DNA of 64,000 bases. It comes from Haloterrigena salifodinae. Lineage in GTDB: Archaea > Halobacteriota > Halobacteria > Halobacteriales > Natrialbaceae. A model generated the notes under the pieces. That model ran no database searches and was not told where the DNA came from. It saw only the letters and a list, made by a program, of their open reading frames with translations. The stretch spans positions 372,001-436,000 of the forward strand of contig NZ_RQWN01000004.1 in NCBI RefSeq assembly GCF_003977755.1, given 5' to 3'. A program made the position numbers and the translations under genes. This document shows, piece by piece, positions 48,441 to 57,060 of this stretch (position 1 is its first letter; each line of letters begins with the position of its first letter).

Positions 48441-49661
48441 ATGGTACGAAGACGCACGATCCTCCGCAGCGGCGGTGCGGTCGCCGGCGGACTCACTCTC
48501 CCCGGGTTCGCGGCGGCGGCGTCCGACGAAGCGTCGAACCGACCGAACGGCTTCCTCGCGACCGACGGAACGTCGTTTTCGGTGGACGGCGAGTCGCAGT
48601 ATCTCGCCGGAACGAACAACTTCTGGCTCGCGGACGTCCGGACGACTAGAGACGAAGTCGACGCCATGCTCGACCGGGCGGCCGATCTGGGGCTCAACAC
48701 CGTCCGAACGTGGGCGTTCTGCGCCGGACGCAACGGCCACTGTTTCCAGCCGTCCGAGGGCGAGTACGATGAGTCTGCCTTCGAGCATCTCGATTACGTG
48801 ATTGAGGCCGCAGCGGACCGGGGGCTCCGTCTGCTCCTCCCGCTCGCGAACAACTGGGGAGCGTACGGCGGCATGGAACAATACGTCGAGTGGTCCGAGA
48901 CGGCCGAGGAGCACGACGACTTCTACACCGACCTCGAGACGCGGCGGCTGTACCGCGACTTCGTCGAAATGATCGTGACGCGCACGAACTCCATCTCTGG
49001 AGTCCCGTACGCCGAAGATCCGACTATCGCGATGTGGGAACTCGGAAACGAGCCGCGCGCCCAGACGAAGGGCGTCGACGTACTCGGAGACTGGATCGAG
49101 GAGGTGTCGGGGTTCATCAAGTGCCTCGATCCGAACCACCTCGTGTCGACCGGCATAGAAGGGTTCTACGACGGCGACGGTGACGACTGGCTCCGCGACG
49201 GCTCTCAGGGAACCGCGTATGTGGATCACCACCGGATCGACACCGTCGACGCGTGCTCGTTCCACCTCTACCCCGACCACTGGGGTGTCAGCCCCGAGTA
49301 CGGTACCGAATGGATCGAGGACCACGTCAGAGACGGCCACGAACGGGTCGGGAAGCCCGTCTACCTGGGCGAGTTCGGCATCCAGGTGGATCGGAACGCG
49401 AACGATACGCGACAGCAGATCGCCCGTCGGAACAGCATTTACGACACTTGGTACGATAGACTCGACGAACTGGACGCCGACGGGGGCGTCGTCTGGCAAC
49501 TTACTCTAAAAAAGCGAGCCCAGTACGACGATGGCTTCTACGTGTTCCCCGGAGACGACCGCACGATACGGCTGATAGAGCGGTTCGCGAACCGGATGGA
49601 TGCCGAATCCGGTCGTCCGCTCTACGCGGATCGGAAGCGACGTCGCGCGGGACGCGATTGA
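48441..49661 (+). CDS. Secreted endo-beta-1,4-mannanase, GH5 family
   Basis: A 406-residue enzyme with a Tat leader at the very start (VRRRTILRSGGAVAGG, 2-17, cleavage near residue 27). The catalytic domain resembles GH5 subfamily 7: LAGTNNFWLADVRTTRDEVD, GLNTVRTWAFCAGRNG, then acid/base E204 in MWELGNEPRA and nucleophile E311 in VYLGEFGIQ. The GTNNFW start and the RTWAF strand are typical of mannanases of this subfamily. The basic C-terminal tail (KRRRAGRD) is odd for a haloarchaeal exoprotein. It is followed in the same direction by a second, different mannanase. Confidence 0.9.
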   Translation: MVRRRTILRSGGAVAGGLTLPGFAAAASDEASNRPNGFLATDGTSFSVDGESQYLAGTNNFWLADVRTTRDEVDAMLDRAADLGLNTVRTWAFCAGRNGHCFQPSEGEYDESAFEHLDYVIEAAADRGLRLLLPLANNWGAYGGMEQYVEWSETAEEHDDFYTDLETRRLYRDFVEMIVTRTNSISGVPYAEDPTIAMWELGNEPRAQTKGVDVLGDWIEEVSGFIKCLDPNHLVSTGIEGFYDGDGDDWLRDGSQGTAYVDHHRIDTVDACSFHLYPDHWGVSPEYGTEWIEDHVRDGHERVGKPVYLGEFGIQVDRNANDTRQQIARRNSIYDTWYDRLDELDADGGVVWQLTLKKRAQYDDGFYVFPGDDRTIRLIERFANRMDAESGRPLYADRKRRRAGRD

Positions 49662-49749
49662 CGGCGTGATTGAAGCGGTGGAGACCGAACATCCTCAGCC
49701 GGTCCGCAACCGGTTTCGTAACGTCCGCTTTGACTCAATTTCCCTAAGA

Positions 49750-49760
49750 TTTAATAATGA
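49750..49760 (+). promoter_or_regulatory. TATA box of the second GH5 gene
   Basis: TTTAATAATGA lies 32-42 bases before the ATG at 49792 in an AT-rich stretch. It supports that start rather than the in-frame extension back to 49600, which overlaps the previous gene. Confidence 0.5.
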
Positions 49761-49791
49761 TATTATTGAATCTCCTTTCGGAGCTAGAAAA

Positions 49792-51120
49792 ATGTACGAA
49801 CGACGTGATGTACTCAAGTCCACTGCGATCGGAACGACGATCGGTCTAGGCGTACTGGCGAGCAGCACAACGACGACTGCGGCGGGCGCATCGTTCGGTG
49901 ACGGCGTCAACCTCCAACCCGCGTACTACTGCGGCGGCGACCAGAATCTGGGGTGGGACCTGATGGACGACCATCCCGATATCGAGACCGTCCGGATCGA
50001 GATCGAACCGCCGAGCGGCGGCGAGACGGGCGCGGATCTGTCCGACGTCCGTCGCTGGATCGACGAGGCAAACGCCAACGGCTACCAAGTCATCGCGACC
50101 TATCACCACTGGCTGAACAACGGCTCCGGAGACCCGCAGGACCTGCAGGACGCCGCGGATTGGTGGGTGGAAAACTACGACTACCTCTCGCAGAACTCCT
50201 CGTTCGTGATCAACCTCCACAACGAGTGGGGGCCCCACGACGTATCGGCGTCGGAGTACGGCAACGCGTACGACAGCGCGCTCGGTAGACTGCGCGACAG
50301 CGCCTACGACGGGACGGTAATCTGCGACGTACCCGGGTACGGGCAGGAGCCCCAGATCGCTGCCGAGAGCGTCGATTATATTGGCGACGACGACATCGCG
50401 TTCTCCGTGCACGTGTACGCAAAGGCGTGGAACCAGTATGCCGGGGAGCCGCTGCAGGCGTCGCACCTCGATTACCTCAATACGAACCAGACCCATCCGT
50501 GCCTGATCGGCGAGTTCGGACCGCTCGGCCCGGACGATCGGACAGACTGGTCCGCCGTCGTCGACCACGCCAAGTCGCTGGGCTGGCCGGTGCTCGGGTG
50601 GGCCTGGAACGGCGATGGCGAGTCCGATCCCATGAATATGACCGCCCCGTTCTGGGGCGACGACTGCGGTGCAACGTCCTACTCGAAAACCTCGTACTTC
50701 AGCACTGTGTACGATAAGCTGGGCGGTGAAAGCTCTGGCGGCGGTGGAGAGACGACGGCTCACTACCTGAACGCCGAGTACTACTCGCTCGACGGCGTCT
50801 CGACGTCGACGAGCCGATCGGGGTATTGGGGCAACGCGTACGTCACCGGCTTCGACAGCTCGGGCGACTCCGTCACGGTGGACTTCGACGCGGCGGCGAG
50901 CGGGCAACGAACTGTCAAGATCCGATACGCCGCGCCACACGACGACAAAGAGTGTAACCTGTACGTCAACGGACAGTCCGTCGGGCAGGCGTCGCTCCCG
51001 TACACGACCTCGTTCCAGCAGACGACTGTAGGGAGCTATCAGTTCGACGCGGGCTACAACGAGATCACGATAGAGAACGGCTGGGGATACTACGATATCG
51101 ATGCGGTCGTCATTGAGTGA
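49792..51120 (+). CDS. Secreted GH5 mannanase-like enzyme with C-terminal carbohydrate-binding module
   Basis: A 442-residue protein with a Tat leader (YERRDVLKSTAIGTTIGLGV, 2-21). The GH5 domain (about 35-305) has acid/base E145 in VINLHNEWGPH and nucleophile E241 in CLIGEFGPLG; the order and the WAWNGDGESDP block resemble bacterial GH5 subfamily 8 mannanases. A glycine-rich linker (GESSGGGGETT, about 306-318) leads to a beta-sandwich of about 120 residues (HYLNAEYYSLDGVSTS onward) of the CBM35/CBM6 type. It is a different subfamily from the gene just upstream, so the two are not a recent duplication but complementary enzymes. Confidence 0.86.
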   Translation: MYERRDVLKSTAIGTTIGLGVLASSTTTTAAGASFGDGVNLQPAYYCGGDQNLGWDLMDDHPDIETVRIEIEPPSGGETGADLSDVRRWIDEANANGYQVIATYHHWLNNGSGDPQDLQDAADWWVENYDYLSQNSSFVINLHNEWGPHDVSASEYGNAYDSALGRLRDSAYDGTVICDVPGYGQEPQIAAESVDYIGDDDIAFSVHVYAKAWNQYAGEPLQASHLDYLNTNQTHPCLIGEFGPLGPDDRTDWSAVVDHAKSLGWPVLGWAWNGDGESDPMNMTAPFWGDDCGATSYSKTSYFSTVYDKLGGESSGGGGETTAHYLNAEYYSLDGVSTSTSRSGYWGNAYVTGFDSSGDSVTVDFDAAASGQRTVKIRYAAPHDDKECNLYVNGQSVGQASLPYTTSFQQTTVGSYQFDAGYNEITIENGWGYYDIDAVVIE

Positions 51121-51656
51121 GAAACAGCCCTGAGACCGCCTGTGCGGACCGACAAAATATCGGGTGACGCCGGACGGAAGACCTAACGAGCGTTGCCGTC
51201 CGTTCACGACGGTATTCAGCGGTGGAAAGAGGTGAGACGTGACGGTTTCAACGTGTTCTGGGCCCGAAATCGCACGTCTTCGTCCCAGTATCGGCTACTT
51301 CGATCCGAGTTTCTCGAGACATCCGGTGTCGGACGGGCTCGATTGATCGTTCGTAGCTGGGTGCACGAAGTCGAGCGACAGCCCGATACCGAAACCGGCC
51401 ACAGACAACGCTTGAACCGGCAAGGACTACCATCGTTGCACGGTCATGCTTCCAGGACTGCTCGAGGAGGCCGCGGCTCGCCTTCGCGACCGGTGTGCGA
51501 AATACTATCGTCGGAACGCTGATCTACGTGTCTCTGACCGTCGAATGGTATACATCGGCACGCCCTTTCATAACACATTACACAAAGCTTAAGTGAGCGG
51601 TTGTGATTGGGAATTATACGAGTGTGTTACAGCCACTCAAATAGAGAGATGAAATC
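51121..51656. other. Intergenic region without a recognised gene
   Basis: About 535 bases between the CBM-bearing mannanase and GH27. Only shadow-type frames are open. The last 80 bases are AT-rich and include CACAAAGCTTAAGT (51581-51594), a possible promoter of the GH27 gene with a 60-base leader. Confidence 0.5.
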
Positions 51657-53375
51657 ATGAACGAAAGAAATAAATACGAAACTGAAAGTGCAGCGGAGAG
51701 AGTAGGCAGCGATGATTCAATTACACCGCCGATAACGCGACGGTCCGCGATGAAAGTGGCAGCGGCGACGGGAGCCAGTAGTCTCCTCGCGAACTCGACG
51801 GTTACCGCCGACGACGACAGCGAACGGAGCGAGAGCGCAGACGAGACGTTGGCGGAATCCCCGCCGATGGGATGGAACAGCTGGAACACGTTCTACTGCG
51901 ACATTGACGAGGGGTTGATCAAGGACGCCGCCGATGCAATGGTCGAAAGCGGGATGACGGAAGCGGGCTACGAGTACGTCTGTATCGACGATTGCTGGAT
52001 GGCTCCCGAACGCGACGCGAACGGGAACCTCCAGCCGGATCCCGAGACGTTTCCGAACGGCATCAGTGCTCTCGCCGATTACGTTCATGACAAAGGCCTA
52101 AAACTCGGTATCTACGAATCAGCGGGGACGACGACGTGTCAGGGCCTTCCCGGCAGCCTCGGTTACGAAGAAACCGATGCACAGACGTTCGCTGACTGGG
52201 GAGTCGACTTGCTCAAATACGATAACTGCGGAGACCATTACGGCCTGTCGGCGGTTGAGCGCTATACGCGAATGCACAACGCGCTCGAAGCCGTCGATCG
52301 GGATATCGTTCTCAGCATCTGCGAATGGGGAGACAACGATCCGTGGATGTGGGCCCCAGAGATAGGTGGCGACCTCTGGCGGACAACTGGCGATATTAAA
52401 CCCCTCTGGAGCGCCCAAGAGGAGCTGTGGGGGAACGGCATTATCGACATCATCGATCAGAACGAGCCGCTCGCCGAATACGCGGGTCCCGGTCGCTGGA
52501 ACGATCCGGACATGCTCGTAGTCGGCGTGGACCTGCCGGAGTATCCAAACCTAACCGAAGCGGAAGATCGAACGCACTTCGGCATGTGGGCGATGATGGC
52601 CGCGCCGCTCATGGCCGGCAACGACATTCGAAATATGTCCGACGAGACTCGCGATATTCTCACTAACGACGAGGTGATCGCGATCGATCAGGATCCGGCG
52701 GGCAATCAGGCGACGCGGATTCAACACATCAGGGGTGAGGACGGTCTCCCACGTTCTGTTTGGGCGAAAACACTTGAGAACGGGGATCGGGCAGTCGGAT
52801 TACTGAATCGTAGCGATAGGAGAACGACGGTTACGACCAGCGCCCAGGCGGTCGGACTCGAAGCTGCCTCCTGCTACGTTGCTCGCGATCTCTGGAACGG
52901 AACCGACTGGCAGACCGCCGGTCTGATCAGTGCATCGGTTCCGTCACACGGGCTCGCATTATTCCGGGTCAGTAGCGGCAGCCCGGACGGTACCAACCCA
53001 TTCGCAACGGTTTCACTCGGCGATACTGAAGCGACAGTCGCACCGGGTGAGGCAATCACTCGATCGCTTACATTCACTAATTATTCGCCAATGACAATCG
53101 ATAGCGTTCACGTCACCTGTGATGCGCCCGACGGCTGGGAATCCGAGCCGACCTCAACGACGTTTACCGATATCACGGCCGGACCAGCGATTTCGGGTGC
53201 GTCTGGTCCGCAAAACGACGCCGAAACCGACTGGATGGTACGCCCCCCGAGAGATGCACCGCCCAAGGACTACGAACTCGGCGTAACCGCAAAATACGCA
53301 AATGGAGTCTCCATTGCGGAGTTATTTACCGTAACTGTCGAGAATAACGCTGGCAACGACTCTGGCGCCGACTAA
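51657..53375 (+). CDS. Secreted alpha-galactosidase, GH27 family, with C-terminal NEW3-type domain
   Basis: A 572-residue enzyme that removes alpha-galactose from galactomannan. The leader has a Tat motif set back from the start (TRRSAMKVAAATGASSLL, 27-44). The catalytic barrel starts PPMGWNSWNTFYCDIDE (69-85); the nucleophile is D189 in LLKYDNCGDH and the acid/base D283 in GRWNDPDMLVVG. A beta-domain follows, then from about 460 an NPCBM-associated (NEW3) domain (ATVAPGEAITRSLTFTNYSP), which usually helps polysaccharide or wall contact. It completes the mannan set with two mannanases and beta-mannosidase. Confidence 0.94.
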   Translation: MNERNKYETESAAERVGSDDSITPPITRRSAMKVAAATGASSLLANSTVTADDDSERSESADETLAESPPMGWNSWNTFYCDIDEGLIKDAADAMVESGMTEAGYEYVCIDDCWMAPERDANGNLQPDPETFPNGISALADYVHDKGLKLGIYESAGTTTCQGLPGSLGYEETDAQTFADWGVDLLKYDNCGDHYGLSAVERYTRMHNALEAVDRDIVLSICEWGDNDPWMWAPEIGGDLWRTTGDIKPLWSAQEELWGNGIIDIIDQNEPLAEYAGPGRWNDPDMLVVGVDLPEYPNLTEAEDRTHFGMWAMMAAPLMAGNDIRNMSDETRDILTNDEVIAIDQDPAGNQATRIQHIRGEDGLPRSVWAKTLENGDRAVGLLNRSDRRTTVTTSAQAVGLEAASCYVARDLWNGTDWQTAGLISASVPSHGLALFRVSSGSPDGTNPFATVSLGDTEATVAPGEAITRSLTFTNYSPMTIDSVHVTCDAPDGWESEPTSTTFTDITAGPAISGASGPQNDAETDWMVRPPRDAPPKDYELGVTAKYANGVSIAELFTVTVENNAGNDSGAD

Positions 53376-53979
53376 TCGACCAATGGGCTTCCAAACCGAA
53401 TCCGATCGCAGCTTCCGACCGGCCAGATCAGGATACTCGAGGTACAACGGGGGCGGAGCCGACTCGAAGTCGAGCAGAATCGACCGGAGAATGGAAAGAA
53501 CTCGGCGACGTTGAAGCGGAACGAGGAAGGTGAATCGGAGCTAGTGAGCGAGACGATCTCGAACGGTAGCCCGAGAAAATCGCCCGAGAGCAAGCCCTCG
53601 AGGAGCGTACTACTCAGATGAATGCGGTCTTCGAGCGACTCGGCTACGAAAAACCTTGAACGGGCCAGAGACGAGGGACGAGAAGGACGTCGTAAGGTCA
53701 CGACCGGCTCCGACTTCGTACCGTTCGCAGTAATGAGTCGGGAGTTGACGAGGACGCCGTGGACCTTTCGATCGAAATACGATTGCATATCGATCTCTGT
53801 CGGAAGGAGCTACCACTTATAGATAATTTTCTGTGAACAGAGAAGTTTGGGATAGGTGGTCGTAATCAGGCGATCAGACGTACTCCAGAAGCCGAGTTAC
53901 AGTCGAGAAAGAGGACGCAGGCAGATACTATTACCGACGTATATATCTGCTCTGAAGAACATTTGAGCTATTAGCATAC
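53376..53979. other. Intergenic region, possible decayed coding sequence
   Basis: About 600 bases after GH27. One + frame holds a short protein-like stretch (IAREQALEERTTQMNAVFER at about 53579-53638) bounded by stops, and a nearby frame holds TGEWKELGDVEAERGR. They suggest a gene broken by several stops and shifts, but I cannot name it. GC falls steadily after 53800. Confidence 0.35.
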
Positions 53980-54240
53980 CTATTTCACCATATATGTTTG
54001 GAAACCGTCTTGAAATATCTCAATAAGTGTCCAGAGCAGAACGGAGGTTATCGTGAGTGGGTCCGATCCACAGAGAGGGGCGTTGGTAGAGCATTCTGGT
54101 ATAGTTTTCGATAGAAAGGACAACCAATCATTTCTCATATTATTGAGAAAGGGTGTACCCGTGACGTAGTATTCAAGTCCCATATCTGATGGTAACTCAT
54201 AACCGAGAGCGAAATCGGATCTTCGATCATCATCCGGCAT
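53980..54240 (-). CDS. Small hypothetical protein
   Basis: An 86-codon frame (MPDDDRRSDFALGYELP start) in a low-GC stretch. The acidic start and a C-terminal hydrophobic segment (LTITSVLLWTLIEIF) could make a short membrane-tied protein. Its base use is unlike the sugar genes and closer to plasmid or virus DNA. No family recognised. On its 5' side, at 54274-54285, lies the palindrome CTAAGATCTTAG of the TCTAAG type. It may be spurious. Confidence 0.35.
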   Translation of the reverse strand: MPDDDRRSDFALGYELPSDMGLEYYVTGTPFLNNMRNDWLSFLSKTIPECSTNAPLCGSDPLTITSVLLWTLIEIFQDGFQTYMVK

Positions 54241-54654
54241 TTTATCATGGATCCTTCTTCAGGGACCGTTTACCTAAGATCTTAGTCTAAGAACCGAAGA
54301 TCAGTTCATGGGCTTTTATCGGAGACTACTCCGGTCAAAAGCGTAGCGACGCCCCCGGAACTTGACACAGTCGTACTTGCGGCGGAATTACCACAGTATC
54401 GATCCCGTAGCGGTGTCGTTTGAGTACAACGGACTGCAATTACTCTTTCGACAGGCCGACCCGGTTTTAGCGCTCACACGAATACGCTATCCGTTCGCAA
54501 GTTGCAACCCCAGCGATGGAGACGGTGTCCATCGTCTCCTTGCCGAGATAACAATCGACGACGGAGTGACAAGAGAGGGGGACAATATTTTAAGACCGAA
54601 CCGGTACATGCTACCAGAATGGTCTATAATCTGGATGGCAACGATCGATAGCTC
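54241..54654. other. Intergenic region with a TCTAAG-type palindrome
   Basis: CTAAGATCTTAG (54274-54285) is a perfect 12-base palindrome followed at once by GTCTAAGAAC. The rest up to the RNA ligase start shows no convincing gene; a 98-codon frame at 54362 would need a TTG start. Confidence 0.45.
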
Positions 54655-55491
54655 ATGAAGAGGTTTCCATCGATACCGCCGATCGCCGACGTTGCTGACG
54701 GCTGCTTCGAGGACGGGCATCTCTGGCTGATAGAGAAAGTCGACGGGGCGCATTTCCGCTTTCAACTCCAGGAGTCGGGATTGATTCGATTCGGCGATCG
54801 GAATCGCGTCTACGACGATCCGGATGCCGTTCCGGAACCGTACCGACACGCCGTCCGTCACGTGCGAACGAACCTCGAGCGAGAAGCGCTTCGCGACGCC
54901 GTCGACGACGTCGAGGCGCTCGTTTTCTTCGGGGAGGCAATGCATCGGCACACGATCGACTATGACTGGGAACGGACGCCGTCGTTCCTCGGCTTCGACG
55001 TCTGGTCGGCCCAGAAGGAACGGTTCTACTCGGTCGATACCGTCGAGCGGATCTTCAATCAGCTCGGTCTCCACACGGTGAACGTCTTCGAGCGCGAACG
55101 GCGCGCTCGAGACTTCGATCCCGACTCGTATTCCGTCCCCCAGTCCGCGTGGTATGACGGACCCGCCGAAGGAGTGATCGTCCAGAACAAACGGGGCCAG
55201 CGAGCAACGCTCCTGCATCCGTCGTTTCGCGAGATCGAGGCGACAGCGCCAGTCGACGCCTCCGCGGCGGAGGTAGCCGAAACGTACGCGACGCAACGAC
55301 GGTTCGAAACGCTCTCGAGCGAACTCGAAGAACGGGGCCGTCCCGTAACGTTCGACACGCTTTACGAGCGCGTCCTCGAGGATATCGGTCGCGAAGAACA
55401 CGACCGACTCTACCACGAAAGCGAACCGGTCGACATGAAGGCGTTCCGATCCGAAGTCAGTGCGCTAACGCGCCGATTCCTTGAGGAGTGA
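54655..55491 (+). CDS. RNA ligase-type nucleotidyltransferase (RNL2-like domain)
   Basis: A 278-residue member of the covalent nucleotidyltransferase superfamily. The AMP-accepting lysine is K28 in LIEKVDGAHFRF (motif I, KxDG), motif III is VFFGEAMHRH with E94, and motif IV/V is EGVIVQNKRG with E172 and K179. The remaining C-terminal ~90 residues are helical. It is shorter than T4 Rnl2 (334) but keeps all visible motifs, so it is probably active in joining nicked or broken RNA. It stands alone beside the replication origin with no phosphatase or kinase partner, so its job may be RNA repair or a plasmid function. Confidence 0.85.
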   Translation: MKRFPSIPPIADVADGCFEDGHLWLIEKVDGAHFRFQLQESGLIRFGDRNRVYDDPDAVPEPYRHAVRHVRTNLEREALRDAVDDVEALVFFGEAMHRHTIDYDWERTPSFLGFDVWSAQKERFYSVDTVERIFNQLGLHTVNVFERERRARDFDPDSYSVPQSAWYDGPAEGVIVQNKRGQRATLLHPSFREIEATAPVDASAAEVAETYATQRRFETLSSELEERGRPVTFDTLYERVLEDIGREEHDRLYHESEPVDMKAFRSEVSALTRRFLEE

Positions 55492-55575
55492 CGGAATCCC
55501 CAATAGAGACCCGCCTCGGTCCAGCGTGTGCTCGAGAAGACCGGATCGCTCTGCTAACAGTTCCCACACCCGTTC

Positions 55576-55762
55576 CACACCCCTGATTTCCGTCGTAGGT
55601 TTCGACCCCCCACGTTTCCGTCGTTTCCGTACGCCCCACCCCGAATTTCCGTCGTTTCCGTCGTAGTTCGAACACACCCCGTCGCACCCCGGGTTTCCGT
55701 CGTCCATTCGGACCCCCCACGTTTCCGTCGTTTCCGTACGCCCCACCCCGGATTTCCGTCGT
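55576..55762 (+). repeat. Six ORB-like repeats downstream of orc1/cdc6
   Basis: Six direct copies of a ~20-base unit with consensus CCCCACGTTTCCGTCGT or CACCCCGNATTTCCGTCGT lie at 55576-55596, 55605-55624, 55634-55655, 55684-55703, 55711-55731 and 55741-55762. Two-unit blocks (55601-55655 and 55708-55762) are almost identical, so the cluster grew by duplication. Read on the other strand (ACGACGGAAACGTGGGG) the unit has the GGAAAC core and the G-run of haloarchaeal origin recognition boxes. Further copies lie upstream of the orc gene. Confidence 0.82.
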
Positions 55763-55788
55763 ATATTCTTGTTCGATGTTCTGGAAAT

Positions 55789-57021
55789 TTAGTCGTCATC
55801 CCAGTTCTGCATTCGGCTATCCTCCAGAATGGTCTCGCGGACGACTTGCGGATCCTCGATGAGCCGATTTTGCAGATGGATCCCTCCCGCACTCCCCTTA
55901 TTGATCTTCTCGATCTCGACGACGCCGAGGAACGCCTGTTCTTTCAGGATGTCTCGGAACCGGCGAACCGAGAGAATATCCATATCGAGGTGTTCGCAGA
56001 TGCGCTCATACTGGTCGTACACGCGACTCGTGAGGAACGCGTCGTCGTCAGAGTTGACGCTGAGTTCGGTCAACGCGAGCAGCGCGGCCTTCGCCTGGGT
56101 GGGCGCACCGTTGACGAGTTCCCGGAAGCGGTCCTTTTCGGCGTGTTGTTGGGCCTGCCGGACGTGTTTCTCTCGGACTTTCTCGGCGCCGTCCTCGTAG
56201 GCGACCTCGCCGGCGTGGCGTAGGATATCGATGGCCTTCCGCGCGTCGCCGTGTTCCTGGGCGGCGAACGCAGCGGACAGCGGAATCACGTCGTCGGAAA
56301 GAACCCCGCCCTGAAACGCGTCCGCACGATTGAGCATGATCTCGCGGAGCTGGTTCGCGTCGTAGGGTTTGAAGAACAGTTCCTTGTGTTGGAAGCTGCT
56401 CTTGACGCGTTCGTTCGTATTGTCGACGTACTGGATTTTGTTGCTGATCGCGATGACGCCGATACTACAGTCGATCTTCCCCGCCTCCTCGGCCCGCGAG
56501 AGTTTCATGAGGAGACTGTCGTCGTTCATCAGATCGATCTCGTCGAGGATGATGATGGCGGAGTCAAACTGCGCGTCGAGCGTTTTCCAAAGCAGTTTGT
56601 AGTATTTTGACGTGCTGAGACCGGTGTGCGGGACGGTGATCTCGGTAACGGATTCGTCATTTAACTTCGCAGCGAGAGAAGAGATCGCCTGCGTTTCCGT
56701 ATTATCTTCAGCGCAGTCGATATACGCCGTCCCGATCGTGACACCCTCCTGAGCCGCACTTTGGGCGCGTTGACAGACGTGCCTCGAGACCAATGACTTC
56801 CCCGTTCCCGTCTTCCCGTAGATCATCACGTTTTCCGGAGAGTATCCGTGAACTGCGCCGTTCAGACGTTTCGCTAGCTTCGAAATCTCCTCATCGCGCC
56901 CGACGATTCGGTCGGCTTCGGGAACGTGGCCGATTTTCAAGAGATCCTTGTTCGAGAAGATCCGATGCCCCGATTCGAAGAGCGGATCATCGACGGAATC
57001 GGACGAGGAGTCGGGTGTCAT
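55789..57021 (-). CDS. orc1/cdc6: Orc1/Cdc6 family replication initiator
   Basis: A 410-residue AAA+ initiator. Walker A is YGKTGTGKS (68-76), Walker B is ILDEIDLM (158-165), sensor 1 is GVIAISNKI, and the C-terminal winged helix (about 320-400) includes YDQYERICEHLDMDILSVRR. It should bind the ORB repeats around it, open the origin and load the MCM helicase. The ATG at 57021 follows a TATA box (57051-57058 on the minus strand), and an ORB-like copy lies just upstream of that box, so the protein probably represses its own gene. Neighbouring repeats mean it is the dedicated initiator of this origin. Confidence 0.95.
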   Translation of the reverse strand: MTPDSSSDSVDDPLFESGHRIFSNKDLLKIGHVPEADRIVGRDEEISKLAKRLNGAVHGYSPENVMIYGKTGTGKSLVSRHVCQRAQSAAQEGVTIGTAYIDCAEDNTETQAISSLAAKLNDESVTEITVPHTGLSTSKYYKLLWKTLDAQFDSAIIILDEIDLMNDDSLLMKLSRAEEAGKIDCSIGVIAISNKIQYVDNTNERVKSSFQHKELFFKPYDANQLREIMLNRADAFQGGVLSDDVIPLSAAFAAQEHGDARKAIDILRHAGEVAYEDGAEKVREKHVRQAQQHAEKDRFRELVNGAPTQAKAALLALTELSVNSDDDAFLTSRVYDQYERICEHLDMDILSVRRFRDILKEQAFLGVVEIEKINKGSAGGIHLQNRLIEDPQVVRETILEDSRMQNWDDD

Positions 57022-57050
57022 TCGATAGAAAACGATGTGAGCGGTAGGAG

Positions 57051-57058
57051 TATAAAAC
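57051..57058 (-). promoter_or_regulatory. TATA box of orc1/cdc6, next to an ORB-like site
   Basis: On the minus strand TTTTATA lies about 30-37 bases before the ATG at 57021. An ORB-like repeat (57071-57090) starts 12 bases further upstream, close enough for Orc binding to hinder or help TBP/TFB. Confidence 0.6.
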
Positions 57059-57060
57059 TA

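Noticed and set aside
49600-49791. N-terminal extension of the second GH5 gene
   Set aside because: It overlaps the end of the first GH5 gene; a Tat leader starts exactly at 49792 after a TATA box.
54362-54658. 98-codon + frame before the RNA ligase
   Set aside because: Needs a TTG start, has no haloarchaeal acidic bias, and overlaps the ligase start.
55576-55762. CRISPR array
   Set aside because: The units are about 20 bases with short, uneven and partly repeated spacers and match ORB elements; more copies lie in inverted orientation at 57061-57650. No cas genes are near.
55457-55892. Short minus-strand frames with a repeated TETTETWGV pattern
   Set aside because: The repeat comes from the ORB-like DNA units, not from a protein; the frames are artefacts of the origin repeats.
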